Shown: positions 1 through 9,823, numbered from the stretch's first letter. The stretch: 64,000 nt of DNA from Streptomyces hokutonensis (GCF_000376565.1 NZ_BARG01000021.1:62001-126000); one strand, 5' to 3'. A program made the numbers and translations. The notes: generated by a model not told the origin, from the letters alone.

Positions 1-274
1 ACTGACGGGAAAAGCACCTTCGCGGCGGCGGGCGGGCACCGAACGGGCCCGCCCGCCGGCGTGTTCGGGCGCGGACGCTGCCCGATCTCACGCCCCGGCG
101 GACAGCGGCGCAGGTCCGCGACGGGCACGGCGCGCGGTAAACGGTCGCATACGGGCAGCATCGGGCGTGCAACAGGCCTGGTCAGTGCCGCGCACCCGCT
201 GTAGAACTTCCCCCAAGGGTCCCACCAGGCCCGAACGGGCAGTACTCCAGGTGAGCGGGAAGGCGGTGTCGGCC

Positions 275-1045
275 ATGGGGACGAGTTCGGCGGAAGAACG
301 TCAGCGCGAGATCGTACGAGCCGCGCGCCGCACCGGCTCGGTCGACGTCACCGCGCTCGCCGCCGAGCTGGGCGTGGCCAAGGAGACCGTACGGCGGGAT
401 CTGCGCGCCCTGGAGGACCACGGGCTGGTCCGCAGGACCCATGGCGGGGCCTACCCCGTGGAGAGCGCCGGTTTCGAGACGACGCTCGCCTTCCGCGCCA
501 CCAGCCATGTCCCGGAGAAGCGCCGGATCGCGGTCGCCGCGGCCGAGCTGCTCGGGGACGCCGAGACGGTCTTCGTCGACGAGGGCTTCACCCCCCAGCT
601 CATCGCCGAGGCGCTGCCCAGGGACCGGCCGCTGACCGTGGTCACCGCGTCCCTGCCGGTCGCGGGCGTGCTCGCCGAGTCCGAGAACACCTCGGTGCTG
701 CTGCTCGGCGGCCGGGTCCGGCACGGCACCCTGGCCACCGTCGACCACTGGACGACGAAGATGCTCGCCGGCTTCGTCCTCGACCTCGCCTTCATCGGCG
801 CCAACGGCATCTCCCGCGAACACGGCCTGACCACGCCCGACCCCGCCGTCAGCGAGGTCAAGGCTCAGGCCATCCGCGCCGCCCGGCGCACCGTGTTCGC
901 CGGTGTGCACACCAAGTTCGGAGCGGTCAGCTTCTGCAGGTTCGCCGAGATCGGCGCCCTGGAGACGATCGTCACGAGCACGCTGCTCCCGTCGGCCGAA
1001 GCCCACCGGTACTCACTTCTGGGGCCACAGGTCATCCGCGTCTAG
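275..1045 (+). CDS. DeoR-family transcriptional regulator
   Basis: This is probably the regulator of the adjacent carbohydrate transport operon. The first ~60 residues form a DeoR-type winged helix (AEERQREIVRAAR, then ELGVAKETVRRDLRALEDHG and RRTHGGA). The remainder is a sugar-phosphate-sensing DeoRC domain with a DEGFT segment and LGGRVRHGTLATV. DeoR proteins usually bind a phosphorylated sugar intermediate. I chose the ATG at 275. In-frame GTGs at 251 and 266 are possible, and the closest purine-rich stretch (257-263) does not decide between them. It lies 91 bp upstream of the solute-binding protein gene in the same direction. The substrate cannot be read from the sequence. Confidence 0.9.
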   Translation: MGTSSAEERQREIVRAARRTGSVDVTALAAELGVAKETVRRDLRALEDHGLVRRTHGGAYPVESAGFETTLAFRATSHVPEKRRIAVAAAELLGDAETVFVDEGFTPQLIAEALPRDRPLTVVTASLPVAGVLAESENTSVLLLGGRVRHGTLATVDHWTTKMLAGFVLDLAFIGANGISREHGLTTPDPAVSEVKAQAIRAARRTVFAGVHTKFGAVSFCRFAEIGALETIVTSTLLPSAEAHRYSLLGPQVIRV

Positions 1046-1136
1046 CACGCCGTTTGAAATTCCAACCGAGTCTCCACGTAGGGCACGGCCACGCCCGGCC
1101 GGCGCCTTTTTCTCCCCATATGTGCAGGAGCGATCC

Positions 1137-2507
1137 ATGCGAACCCAGAGCCGACGACGGCCGCCGCGAGCCACGCTCGCCCTGGCCGCCGTAGGGACGC
1201 TGCTCGCCCCGCTGCTCTCCGGCTGCTGGGTCGGAGCGGGCGGCGCCGGATCAGGCGGCAACTCGATCAACGTCCTGATGGTCAACAACCCCCAGATGGT
1301 CGAACTCCAGAAACTGGCCCCGCACTTCACGAAGGAGACCGGCATCAAGGTCAACTTCACGGTGCTGCCCGAGAACGACGTCCGCGACAAGATCAGCCAG
1401 GACTTCGCCAACCAGGCCGGCCAGTACGACGTGGCGACCCTCTCCAACTACGAGATCCCGATCTACGCCCGCAACGGCTGGCTGCACGAGATGGACTCGT
1501 ACGTCGCGAAGGACCCCGCCTACGACGAGCAGGACATCCTCAAGCCGATGCGGGAGTCCCTGACCGCGGACGACGGCAAGCTCTACGGGCAGCCGTTCTA
1601 CGGCGAGTCGTCCTTCCTGATGTACCGCAAGGACGTGCTCGCCGCGAAGGGCCTCACGATGCCCGCGCACCCGACCTGGACCCAGGTGGCCGACATAGCC
1701 GCCGAGGTCGACGGCGCGAAGTCGGGCATGAAGGGCATCTGCCTGCGCGGGCTGCCCGGCTGGGGCGAGCTGATGGCGCCCCTGACCACCGTCGTGAACA
1801 CCTTCGGCGGCAGCTGGTTCACCAAGGACTGGAAGGCACAGCTCGACTCCCCCGCGTTCGAGCAGGCGACGAAGTTCTATGTCGACCTCGTCCGCAAGCA
1901 CGGCGAGTCCGGCGCGGCCCAGTCCGGGTTCGCCGAGTGCCTCAACAACATCACCCAGGGCAAGGTCGCCATGTGGTACGACGCCACCTCGGCGGCGGGC
2001 TCGCTGGAGGCCAAGGGCTCCCCGGTGAAGGGCAAGATCGGCTACGTCCCCGCGCCCGTCGAGAAGACCGACTCCTCCGGCTGGCTCTACACCTGGGCCT
2101 GGGGCATCCAGAAGGCCTCCCACAACTCCGACAAGGCCTGGAAGTTCGTGTCCTGGGCGTCCAGCAAGGAGTACGAGCAGCTGGTCGGCGAGACGGACGG
2201 CTGGGCCAACGTGCCGGCCGGGAAGCGCGCCTCGACGTACACGAACCCCGAGTACGTGAAGGAGGCCGCCGCCTTCCAGGAGCAGACGAAGGAGGCCATC
2301 GAGGGCGCCAAGCCCAATGACCCCGGCGTACAGCCGCGGCCCGCGCCCGGCATCCAGTTCGTCGACATCCCCGAGTTCACCGACCTCGGTACGAAGGTCT
2401 CCCAGGAGATCAGTTCGGCCATCGCCGGACGCCAGTCCGTCGACTCGGCCCTGAAGAAGTCCCAGAAGCTCGCCGAGAAGATCTCCAAGGAGTACGAGGG
2501 ACGATGA
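1137..2507 (+). CDS. ABC transporter sugar/polyol-binding lipoprotein
   Basis: This 456-residue extracellular solute-binding protein (family 1) captures a sugar or sugar alcohol outside the membrane. It starts at ATG 1137, 6 nt after an AGGAG at 1126-1130. The N terminus is a lipoprotein signal with an Arg-rich n-region, a hydrophobic core and the lipobox LSGC, with the acylated Cys at residue 30. The mature part has typical binding-protein features (LMVNNPQMVELQKLAPHFTK near the N terminus, GKVAMWYDATSA in the middle). Its stop overlaps the first permease start (ATGA at 2504). Resemblance is to the mannitol/sorbitol-type binding proteins, but the ligand is an inference from the linked dehydrogenase. 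Confidence 0.9.
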   Translation: MRTQSRRRPPRATLALAAVGTLLAPLLSGCWVGAGGAGSGGNSINVLMVNNPQMVELQKLAPHFTKETGIKVNFTVLPENDVRDKISQDFANQAGQYDVATLSNYEIPIYARNGWLHEMDSYVAKDPAYDEQDILKPMRESLTADDGKLYGQPFYGESSFLMYRKDVLAAKGLTMPAHPTWTQVADIAAEVDGAKSGMKGICLRGLPGWGELMAPLTTVVNTFGGSWFTKDWKAQLDSPAFEQATKFYVDLVRKHGESGAAQSGFAECLNNITQGKVAMWYDATSAAGSLEAKGSPVKGKIGYVPAPVEKTDSSGWLYTWAWGIQKASHNSDKAWKFVSWASSKEYEQLVGETDGWANVPAGKRASTYTNPEYVKEAAAFQEQTKEAIEGAKPNDPGVQPRPAPGIQFVDIPEFTDLGTKVSQEISSAIAGRQSVDSALKKSQKLAEKISKEYEGR

Positions 2508-3442
2508 CCGCCACGACCACGGCCCCTCTGGCCACCAGCCCCACCCGTACCGCGCGGCAGCCCTCGGACCGACTGCGCGCCTGGGCCACCCGTGCCCCGC
2601 TGCTCCCCGCCCTGGTCTTCATGATCGTCGTGACCCAGCTCCCCTTCGTGGCCACGCTGGTGATCTCGTTCTTCGACTGGAACGCGCTCTATCCGAAGGC
2701 CCGGCACTTCACCGGTTTCGACAACTACCAGCAGGTCCTCAGCGACGCCGACCTGCGCCACTCGGTGTGGACGACCGTCCTGCTCACCGTCGCGGTGGTG
2801 CTGGCCAGCCTGGTCTTCGGCCTGCTGCTCGCCCTGCTCCTGGACCGCAAGTTCCGCGGCCGGGGCTTCGTCCGCACCCTGCTGATCGCCCCGTTCCTGG
2901 TGGTGCCGGTGGCCGCGGCCCTGCTCTGGAAGCATGTGCTCTACAACCCCGAATACGGCCTGCTCAACGGTCTGTTGCACTATGTGGGCGGACCGCAGCC
3001 GGACTGGATCTCCAACACCCCGCTGCTCGCCGTAGAGGCGTCTCTCGTGTGGCAGTGGACGCCGTTCATGATGCTGATCCTGCTGGCCGGGCTGCAGAGC
3101 CGCGACCACCAGCAGATCGAGGCCGCGAAGGTGGACGGCGCGAGCGACTGGCAGGTCTTCCGCTATCTGACGCTGCCGCATCTGCGCCGCTATCTCGAAC
3201 TCGGCGCCCTGCTGGGCTCGATCTACATCGTCCAGAACTTCGACGCGGTCTTCACGATCACGTCCGGCGGCCTGGGCACGGCCAACCTGCCGTACACCGT
3301 CTACCAGAGCTTCTACCAGGCCCACGAGAACGGTCTCGCCTCGGCGGCCGGCGTCCTGGTCGTCATCGGCTCGATCATCATCGCGACCTTCGCCCTGCGG
3401 GTCGTGTCGTCCCTGTTCCGAGAGGAGGCGTCGCACGCATGA
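2504..3442 (+). CDS. ABC sugar transporter permease (MalF type)
   Basis: This is one of the two membrane subunits of a carbohydrate importer, 312 residues with about six transmembrane helices. The first helix is near residues 31-55, and the EAA loop that contacts the ATPase reads QIEAAKVDGASDWQVFRYLTLPHLR. It overlaps the binding-protein gene and the next permease by ATGA junctions, indicating translational coupling. No ATPase gene is present in the cluster. In Streptomyces such importers commonly share the multi-substrate ATPase MsiK encoded elsewhere, so that dependence is inferred here. Confidence 0.92.
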   Translation: MTATTTAPLATSPTRTARQPSDRLRAWATRAPLLPALVFMIVVTQLPFVATLVISFFDWNALYPKARHFTGFDNYQQVLSDADLRHSVWTTVLLTVAVVLASLVFGLLLALLLDRKFRGRGFVRTLLIAPFLVVPVAAALLWKHVLYNPEYGLLNGLLHYVGGPQPDWISNTPLLAVEASLVWQWTPFMMLILLAGLQSRDHQQIEAAKVDGASDWQVFRYLTLPHLRRYLELGALLGSIYIVQNFDAVFTITSGGLGTANLPYTVYQSFYQAHENGLASAAGVLVVIGSIIIATFALRVVSSLFREEASHA

Positions 3443-4287
3443 GCAGCATCGCCGTACGCGCGCGTGCCCGCCGCAAAGGCTCGGGCCTCGGCCTGGTGGC
3501 CTGGCTCCTGGGCATCGTGTTCTTCCTGCCCATCGCCTGGATGGCGCTGACGTCCTTCCACTCGGAGAGCGACGCTGCGACCAATCCGCCGTCCTTCGGG
3601 GCCGCCCTCACCCTGGACGGCTACCGGGAGTTCTTCGGTACCGGCGGCGGCGCGAGCCCCTGGCCCGCGCTGGTCAACTCCCTTGTGGCGTCCGTGACTT
3701 CGACGCTCCTCGTACTGCTGCTGGCGTTCCCGGCGGCCTACGCGCTGTCGATCCGCCCGGTGAAGAAGTGGACCGACGTCCTGTTCTTCTTCCTGTCCAC
3801 GAAGATGCTCCCGGTGGTGGCGGGCCTGCTGCCGATCTACCTGTTCGCGAAGAACGCCGGGATGCTGGACAACATCTGGCTCCTGGTCATCCTCTACACC
3901 TCCATGAACCTGCCGATCGCGGTGTGGATGATGCAGTCCTTCCTAGCCGAGGTCCCGGTCGCCGTCATCGAGGCGGCGCAGATCGACGGCGCCCGGCTGC
4001 CGACCATCCTCGCGCGCGTGGTGGCCCCGATCGCCCTCCCCGGCATCGCGGCAACAGCCCTGATCTGCTTCATCTTCAGCTGGAACGAGCTGCTGTTCGC
4101 CCGGGTCCTCACGGGTGTCGTCGCCGAGACCGCGCCCGTGTTCCTGACCGGCTTCATCACCAGCCAGGGCCTGTTCCTGGCGAAGGTGTGCGCCGCGTCG
4201 CTCGTCATCTCCCTGCCGGTGCTCGCCGCGGGGTTCGCCGCCCAGGACAAGCTGGTCCAGGGCCTCTCCCTGGGAGCCGTCAAATGA
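3439..4287 (+). CDS. ABC sugar transporter permease (MalG type)
   Basis: This is the second membrane subunit of the importer, 282 residues starting at ATG 3439 within the stop of the MalF-type permease. It has an N-terminal helix (LGLVAWLLGIVFFLPIAWMA), further transmembrane segments, and an EAA loop reading VIEAAQIDGARLPTILARVV. The MalF/MalG-type pair with one binding protein is the standard layout of a CUT1 carbohydrate importer. The downstream dehydrogenase overlaps its stop by four bases (4284-4287). Confidence 0.92.
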   Translation: MSSIAVRARARRKGSGLGLVAWLLGIVFFLPIAWMALTSFHSESDAATNPPSFGAALTLDGYREFFGTGGGASPWPALVNSLVASVTSTLLVLLLAFPAAYALSIRPVKKWTDVLFFFLSTKMLPVVAGLLPIYLFAKNAGMLDNIWLLVILYTSMNLPIAVWMMQSFLAEVPVAVIEAAQIDGARLPTILARVVAPIALPGIAATALICFIFSWNELLFARVLTGVVAETAPVFLTGFITSQGLFLAKVCAASLVISLPVLAAGFAAQDKLVQGLSLGAVK

Positions 4288-5273
4288 AGGCCGCCGTCAT
4301 CGAGTCCGTGGGCCGCGCCGTCGTCACCGAGGTCCCGGACCCGACGCCGGGTCCCCGCGAGGTCGTCGTCGAGGTCGCCGCGTGCGGCCTCTGCGGCACC
4401 GATCTGCACATCCTCCAGGGCGAGTTCGCGCCCAAGCTGCCGATCGTGCCGGGCCACGAGTTCGCCGGCGAGATCGTCGCGGTCGGCACCCAGGTCACCG
4501 AGGTCTCGGTCGGCGACCAGGTGGCCGTGGATCCGTCGCTGTACTGCTTCGAGTGCCGGCAGTGCCGCAACGGCCACAACAACCTCTGCGAACGCTGGGC
4601 CGCGATCGGCGTCACCACCGCCGGCGGCGCGGCCCAGTTCGCGGTGGCCCCGGTGGCGAACTGCGTGAAACTGCCGGAGCACGTCCGCACCGAGGACGCG
4701 GCCCTGATCGAACCGCTCTCCTGCGCGGTGCGCGGCTACGACGTCCTCCAGTCCCGGCTCGGCGCCCATGTCCTGATCTACGGCTCCGGGACCATGGGCC
4801 TGATGATGCTCGAGCTGGCCAAGCGCACCGGCGCGGCGAGCGTCGACGTCGTGGACCTGAACCCGGCCCGCCTGGAGACGGCCCGCACGCTCGGTGTCTC
4901 CGGGTCGGCGGCGAACGCGGACGAGTTGGAGAGGCCGCAGGGCTGGGACCTCGTGATCGACGCGACCGGCAACGCGGCGGCGATCCAGGACGGCCTGGAC
5001 CGGGTGGCGAAGGCGGGCACGTTCCTGCAGTTCGGGGTGGCCGACTACGCGACCCGGGTGTCGATCGACCCGTACCGCATCTACAACCAGGAGATCACCA
5101 TCACCGGCTCCATGGCCGTGCTGCACAGCTTCGAGCGCGCGGCGGAGCTGTTCGCGAACGGGGTCCTCGACCCCGGGATCTTCATCAGCGACCGGATGGA
5201 GCTGGAGCGGTATCCGGAGGCGCTGGCCCAGTTCGCGGCCGGAGTGGGGCGGAAGATCGTGGTGATCCCCTAG
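4284..5273 (+). CDS. Zinc-dependent alcohol/polyol dehydrogenase
   Basis: This 329-residue medium-chain dehydrogenase (MDR superfamily) likely oxidises the imported polyol or sugar with NAD(P)+. The catalytic zinc region is CGLCGTDLHILQGEF plus GHEFAGE. The structural-zinc lobe has four cysteines in CFECRQCRNGHNNLC. The Rossmann nucleotide loop is YGSGTMGLMM, and an acidic VVDLNP after the second strand suggests NAD preference. The start ATG at 4284 overlaps the permease stop, so it is the last gene of the transport operon. It resembles sorbitol and threonine dehydrogenases; the substrate is not determined. Confidence 0.88.
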   Translation: MKAAVIESVGRAVVTEVPDPTPGPREVVVEVAACGLCGTDLHILQGEFAPKLPIVPGHEFAGEIVAVGTQVTEVSVGDQVAVDPSLYCFECRQCRNGHNNLCERWAAIGVTTAGGAAQFAVAPVANCVKLPEHVRTEDAALIEPLSCAVRGYDVLQSRLGAHVLIYGSGTMGLMMLELAKRTGAASVDVVDLNPARLETARTLGVSGSAANADELERPQGWDLVIDATGNAAAIQDGLDRVAKAGTFLQFGVADYATRVSIDPYRIYNQEITITGSMAVLHSFERAAELFANGVLDPGIFISDRMELERYPEALAQFAAGVGRKIVVIP

Positions 5274-5365
5274 GGATCGACGGGATTCGGGCCGGTAATG
5301 CCAAAGCTTGGCCAATTGGTCACTTGGTAAGGGAACGGCAAAATGGTCTCGGTCGTTCACGAGGC

Positions 5366-6571
5366 ATGACAGCTATGACCCCTGGCTCGAACATCCCTCT
5401 TCCGGTCTCCCGGGTGGCGGTCGATGTCTCCGCCCCCGTGCGGCTCGACGTGTCGAGCCTGCTGCTCACCGGCGACGGCAAGGTGCGCTCGGACGACGAC
5501 TTCATCTTCTACAACCAGCCGAACGGCCCGGGTGTGACGTACCGCTCCGGCGGCGGTACGTCCCCGGACGCGATCACCGTCGACACGGCCGCGGTGCCGC
5601 CCGGGATCGAGAAGATCGTCGTCACGGCGAGCCCCGACGCCGCCGGGCAGACCTTCCAGGGCATCGAGCCCACGGCGACGATCCGCAACGCGGCCGACGG
5701 CTCGGTGCTGGCCACGTTCACGCCCCCGCAGCTCGGCGCCGAGACGGCACTCGTGGTCGTGGAGATCTATCTCCGCAACGGCGTCTGGAAGGCCCGCGCG
5801 GTCGGCCAGGGCTACGCGAACGGCCTGGCGGGCATCGCCACGGACTTCGGCGTCTCGGTGGAGGAACCGGCCCCGGCGCCGGCGGCTCCGCCCGCCCCGA
5901 TGGCTCCGCCCGCCCCCGCGACAGAGGTCCCCATGGCGCCTCCGGCGCCCGCCGCTCCCCCGGCCCCGCCCGCCGCGCCCCCGCTCGGCGCCGGCAAGAT
6001 CAACCTGGACAAGGGCCGCGTCAGCCTCCAGAAGAACCAGACGGTGTCCCTGGTCAAGGGCGGCCGCGCGCTGCTCTCCCAGGTCAAGATGGGCCTCGGC
6101 TGGGAGCCCGCGTACCGCGGCAAGGACATCGACCTGGACGCCTCGGTCATCGCCTACGGCCCGCAGCGCAACCACGTCGACAGCTGCTACTTCGGCAAGC
6201 TGTCCATCCTCAACGGCGCGATCAAGCACTCCGGGGACAACCTCACCGGCGAGGGCGGCGGTGACGACGAGGTGATCGTGGTCGACCTCGGCCGCATCCC
6301 CCAGGAGGTCACCGGCCTGGTCTTCACGGTCAACTCCTTCTCCGGCCAGAAGTTCACCGAGGTCGCCAAGGCCTACTGCCGCCTCCTGGACGCCGCGACC
6401 GGCGAGGAACTGGTCCGCTTCGACCTCACCAACGCCGAGGCCCAGACCGGCGTCATGATGGCGAAGCTCGTCAAGCAGTTCTCCGGCGAATGGGACATGA
6501 CCGCGATGGGCGACTTCGTGAAGTCCCGCACGGTGCGCGGCATGGTGAAGCCGGCGGCCCAGGCACTGTAA
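5366..6571 (+). CDS. Tandem TerD-domain stress protein
   Basis: This 401-residue cytoplasmic protein is of the TerD (tellurite/stress, Ca2+-binding) family with two TerD-like domains. The first covers about residues 10-170, with the TerD hallmark DDDFIFYNQP and an IEKIVVTAS strand. A Pro/Ala-rich linker follows (about 175-210). The second domain (about 210-400) opens with INLDKGRVSLQK and contains DIDLDASVIAYG. TerD proteins bind calcium through acidic loops; their molecular role is not settled. A GAGG at 5361-5364 would suit the ATG at 5375 better than that at 5366, so the first three residues are uncertain. It ends at a bidirectional terminator facing the TetR gene. Confidence 0.85.
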   Translation: MTAMTPGSNIPLPVSRVAVDVSAPVRLDVSSLLLTGDGKVRSDDDFIFYNQPNGPGVTYRSGGGTSPDAITVDTAAVPPGIEKIVVTASPDAAGQTFQGIEPTATIRNAADGSVLATFTPPQLGAETALVVVEIYLRNGVWKARAVGQGYANGLAGIATDFGVSVEEPAPAPAAPPAPMAPPAPATEVPMAPPAPAAPPAPPAAPPLGAGKINLDKGRVSLQKNQTVSLVKGGRALLSQVKMGLGWEPAYRGKDIDLDASVIAYGPQRNHVDSCYFGKLSILNGAIKHSGDNLTGEGGGDDEVIVVDLGRIPQEVTGLVFTVNSFSGQKFTEVAKAYCRLLDAATGEELVRFDLTNAEAQTGVMMAKLVKQFSGEWDMTAMGDFVKSRTVRGMVKPAAQAL

Positions 6572-6600
6572 CCACCAGGGACACAGTCCTACGACCGCTG

Positions 6601-6627
6601 CGGGCGCCCCTGATCGAGGGGCGCCCG
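6601..6627. terminator. Bidirectional hairpin terminator
   Basis: Perfect 11-bp inverted repeat, CGGGCGCCCCT and AGGGGCGCCCG around a GATCG loop. It lies between the convergent ends of the TerD-like gene (6571) and the TetR gene (6632). No U-tract is seen, which is usual for Streptomyces. Confidence 0.8.
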
Positions 6628-6631
6628 GCGT

Positions 6632-7213
6632 TCATTCCCCCTGGGCGGCGGGCCGCAGGCCGTCCGTCAGCAGGGACAGATAGCGGCGGATGTGCTTCCC
6701 CTGGCCGTTCGCCAGCTCCGAGGCCGTGGACACCCCGTGGGCCAGTCGCAGGACCTCGATCGGCTCGATGTCCTTGCGCAGAGTGCCCTCCTGCTGCGCC
6801 GCCTCGACCAGTCGCTGTGCCGCGCTCTTCATGTGCGTGCCGCAGACCGTGAGCGTGACATTGGTGCCGTCCGAGACGGCCGAGCCCAACAGGGCCTTCA
6901 TTCCCCGCACCTGGATCGTGCCGACGCACACCTCGTACAGCCACTCGGCCAGTGCCTCGCCCGGCGGCAGTTCCTTCGCGAGCTCGTCGGCGCGGGTCCC
7001 GAGCGCCTCGATCCGGTCGACGTAGGCCGCCTCCAGCAGCGCCTGCCGGGTCGGGAAGTGCCGGTAGAGCGTGCCGGAGCCGACACCTGCGCGCTTGGCG
7101 ATGTCGTCGAGCGACGCGTTCTCCCCGTGCTCGGCGAACGCCTCGGCCGCCACCTTCAGCAGGCGCTCGTAGTTGCGCCGAGCGTCCGCGCGCATGGGCC
7201 TGACCTGCGTCAT
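6632..7213 (-). CDS. TetR-family repressor of the adjacent efflux gene
   Basis: This 193-residue TetR-type regulator has its DNA-binding domain at residues ~10-57 (RNYERLLKVAAEAFAEHGEN, then IAKRAGVGSGTLYRHFPTRQ). A ligand-binding all-helical C-terminal domain follows. It is divergent from the DHA2 efflux gene at 7351, and a long imperfect palindrome lies between the two starts (7234-7280). It therefore most likely represses both genes until a drug ligand binds. The ligand is unknown. Confidence 0.88.
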   Translation of the reverse strand: MTQVRPMRADARRNYERLLKVAAEAFAEHGENASLDDIAKRAGVGSGTLYRHFPTRQALLEAAYVDRIEALGTRADELAKELPPGEALAEWLYEVCVGTIQVRGMKALLGSAVSDGTNVTLTVCGTHMKSAAQRLVEAAQQEGTLRKDIEPIEVLRLAHGVSTASELANGQGKHIRRYLSLLTDGLRPAAQGE

Positions 7214-7233
7214 CCAGATACTCCTTGCGAACC

Positions 7234-7280
7234 GGGGACTCTCTCCGTATCTTACCGAGTACTAAACGGAGACAGTCCCC
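7234..7280. promoter_or_regulatory. TetR operator-like palindrome
   Basis: Fifteen-base arms, GGGGACTCTCTCCGT at 7234-7248 and ACGGAGACAGTCCCC at 7266-7280, pair at 14 of 15 positions around a 17-nt centre containing TTACCGAGTACTAA. It fills the space between the divergent TetR and MFS starts. Its length and position suit two TetR dimers, or one operator covering both promoters; this is inference. Confidence 0.7.
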
Positions 7281-7350
7281 GCTTACCTCGGCGGGCAGTC
7301 CGCGCTGCCCGCACGCCTCTCAGCCGGGGACGCCAGACCGGGAGAACTCC

Positions 7351-8796
7351 ATGTCCACCCCGTCCGCACCGTCCACCACCGCCCATGCTCTCTCCGCGCC
7401 ACCCGGGCCCGCCAGGCTCGGCATCGTCCTCTTCGTCGTCGTCACCGCCTACCTGATGGTCGGCGTCGACGCCACCGTCGTCAACGTCGCGCTGCCCGAC
7501 ATCCAGAAGGACCTCGGCTTCAGCCCCACCGGCCTGTCCTGGGTCCTCAACGCCTACACCCTCGCCTTCGGCGGACTGCTCCTGCTCGGCGGCCGGGTCG
7601 GCGACATCGTCGGCCGCCGCCGGACGCTCACGATCGGCGTGCTGCTCTTCGCCTCGTCCTCGCTGCTCGGCGGACTGGCCACCGACAGCGCCTGGTTGCT
7701 CGCGGCCCGCGCGCTCCAGGGCCTGGGCGCCGCGCTCATCGCGCCCAACACCCTCGCCCTGATCACCACCAACTTCCCGGAGGGGCCGCGCCGTCACCAC
7801 GCGCTGGGCATCTACACGTCCATGGCCGGCATCGGCGCCTCGATCGGCCTGGTCATCGGCGGCATGCTCACCTCCTGGGCGTCCTGGCGCTGGTCCCTCC
7901 TGATCAACGTGCCGATCGGCGCGGCCGTGGCCCTCGCCCTCCCCCGCTTCGTGGGCGAAACCCCGCGCCACGCGGGCCGGTTCGACGCGGCGGGCGCACT
8001 CACGGGCACCGCCGGGATGACCTCGCTGGTGTACGCGTTCATCCGGGTCTCCTCGGACGGCTGGGGCGACCTCCAGGCCCGGTTGGGCTTCAGCGCGGCG
8101 GCGGCCCTGCTCGTGGGCTTCACCCTGGTCGAGTCCCGCGCCGACCAACCCATCATGCCGCTACGGCTGTTCGCGAGCCGCAACCGCGCGGGCGGCTACG
8201 CGGGCGTCCTGCTGCTGCCGGCGGGCATGTTCGGCGCGTTCTACTTCCTCACCCTGATCTGCCAACGCGTCCTGGACTACAGCCCGTTGCGCGCGGGCTT
8301 CGCATTCCTGCCGATGACCCTGGCGATGTTCACGGTCGTCCGCTTCGTGCCGCGCCTGCTCGCCCGTCTCGGCGCGAAACCGGTCCTCCTCACCGGCATG
8401 ACCCTGCTCGTCGCCTCGGCGGGCTGGCTCTCACAACTCAGCTCCGGCGACGGCTACTTGACCGGGCTGTTCGGCCCGCTCGTCCTGATGGGCGTGGGCG
8501 TCGGCCTCAGCTTCATGCCGCTCAACGCGACGATCCTCGCGGGCGTCGAACCCTGGGAGGCAGGTTCGGCGGCGGGTCTGCTCCAGACCCTCCAGTGGCT
8601 CGGCGGCACCCTCGGACTGTCCGTCCTGGTCACCGTCTTCGGCACGGCGACCCGGCACGCGACCGGATCGCCGTCCGACATCCTCGTCCACGGCTCGGCC
8701 CGCGCGTTCGCCGTCGGCGCGCTGATCGCCCTGACCGCACTGCTGGTGTCGGCGTTCGTGATCACCGGCAGGAAGAAGACCGAGCCGGCCGTCTAG
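7351..8796 (+). CDS. MFS drug efflux transporter (DHA2, EmrB/QacA type)
   Basis: This is a 481-residue proton-driven drug exporter of the 14-helix DHA2 class. The ATG at 7351 is preceded by GGAGAA at 7341. Visible motifs are the helix-1 segment [15 protein letters not shown] (DHA2 motif D1), motif A at [13 protein letters not shown] and a motif-C-like glycine-rich segment ([14 protein letters not shown]). It is divergent from its presumed TetR repressor. Its stop lies in a CTAG shared with the stop of the convergent ACC-deaminase gene, so there is no room for a separate terminator. Confidence 0.92.
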   Translation: MSTPSAPSTTAHALSAPPGPARLGIVLFVVVTAYLMVGVDATVVNVALPDIQKDLGFSPTGLSWVLNAYTLAFGGLLLLGGRVGDIVGRRRTLTIGVLLFASSSLLGGLATDSAWLLAARALQGLGAALIAPNTLALITTNFPEGPRRHHALGIYTSMAGIGASIGLVIGGMLTSWASWRWSLLINVPIGAAVALALPRFVGETPRHAGRFDAAGALTGTAGMTSLVYAFIRVSSDGWGDLQARLGFSAAAALLVGFTLVESRADQPIMPLRLFASRNRAGGYAGVLLLPAGMFGAFYFLTLICQRVLDYSPLRAGFAFLPMTLAMFTVVRFVPRLLARLGAKPVLLTGMTLLVASAGWLSQLSSGDGYLTGLFGPLVLMGVGVGLSFMPLNATILAGVEPWEAGSAAGLLQTLQWLGGTLGLSVLVTVFGTATRHATGSPSDILVHGSARAFAVGALIALTALLVSAFVITGRKKTEPAV

Positions 8797-9809
8797 AACA
8801 GCGCGCTGTACGCGTTCAGCGCGGGCTGTCCGCCGAGGTGGGCGTAGAGCACGGTGGAGTCGGCGGCGATCTCGCCGCGCGCGACGAGGTCGATCATCCC
8901 GGCCATCGACTTGCCCTCGTACACGGGGTCGGTGACCATCCCCTCGGTGCGGGCGGCGAGGCGCATCGCCTCCAGGGTGGTCTCGTCCGGGATGCCGTAG
9001 ATGCCCGCGTGGTAGCGGTCGTCGAGCTCGACGTCCTCGACGGTCAACTCCCGCTTGACCCCGATCAGTTGGCCGGTGCCGTGCGCGATGCGGGCCACCT
9101 GTTCGCGGGTCTCGGCGGGCTTGGCCGAGGCGTCGATGCCGAGCACGCGCCGCTCACGCCCGCCCGCCTCCTCCAGCGCCCGGAACCCGGCGACCATGCC
9201 CGCCTGGGTGGAGCCGGTCACCGAGCACACCACCACGGTGTCGAAGAAGACGCCCAACTCCCGCTCCTGCTCGGCGACTTCGTGGGCCCAGTTGGCGAAA
9301 CCGAGGCCGCCGAGCGGGTGGTCGGAGGCGCCGGCCGGGATGGCGTACGGCTTGCCGCCGCTCTCCTCGACCTCGCGCAGCGCCTGCTCCCAGCTCTCCT
9401 TGAAGCCGATGCCGAACCCGGCCTTCACCAGGCGTACGTCCGCTCCGGCGAGCCGGCTGATCAGGATGTTGCCGACCTTGTCGTAGACGGAGTCGGGCCA
9501 CTCCACCCAACTCTCCTGGATCAGCACGCACTTGAGCCCGGCGCGGGCGGCACAGGCGGCGACCTGACGGGTGTGGTTGGACTGCACACCGCCGATCGAC
9601 ACGAGGGTGTCGCAGCCCTTCGCGAGGGCGTCCGCGACGAGGTACTCCAGCTTGCGCGTCTTGTTGCCGCCGTACGCCACACCGGAGTTGCAGTCCTCCC
9701 GCTTGGCCCACAGGGCGGCGCCGCCGAGGTGGGCGGTGAGCCGCTCCAGCGGGTGGACGGGCGAGGGGCCGAAGAGGAGGGGGTAACGGTCGTACGAGGA
9801 AAGGGACAT
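8793..9809 (-). CDS. acdS: 1-aminocyclopropane-1-carboxylate deaminase
   Basis: This 338-residue PLP enzyme cleaves the ethylene precursor ACC to 2-oxobutyrate and ammonia, a trait of plant-associated bacteria. The PLP lysine is in [12 protein letters not shown], and [18 protein letters not shown] follows. The Glu and Leu that separate ACC deaminases from D-cysteine desulfhydrases appear to be present (DPVYEGKS and [10 protein letters not shown]), favouring AcdS over the desulfhydrase. The length is that of the family. It is 14 bp downstream of a GntR gene on the same strand and probably cotranscribed with it. Its stop shares the palindromic CTAG at 8793-8796 with the MFS gene. Confidence 0.9.
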   Translation of the reverse strand: MSLSSYDRYPLLFGPSPVHPLERLTAHLGGAALWAKREDCNSGVAYGGNKTRKLEYLVADALAKGCDTLVSIGGVQSNHTRQVAACAARAGLKCVLIQESWVEWPDSVYDKVGNILISRLAGADVRLVKAGFGIGFKESWEQALREVEESGGKPYAIPAGASDHPLGGLGFANWAHEVAEQERELGVFFDTVVVCSVTGSTQAGMVAGFRALEEAGGRERRVLGIDASAKPAETREQVARIAHGTGQLIGVKRELTVEDVELDDRYHAGIYGIPDETTLEAMRLAARTEGMVTDPVYEGKSMAGMIDLVARGEIAADSTVLYAHLGGQPALNAYSALF

Positions 9810-9823
9810 GGGGTTCTCCCGGG

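Noticed and set aside
2087..3436. A 449-codon minus-strand ORF opposite the ABC permease
   Set aside because: It is rich in Arg/Gln/Asp/Gly and antisense to a clear membrane permease; no start signal or homology is evident.
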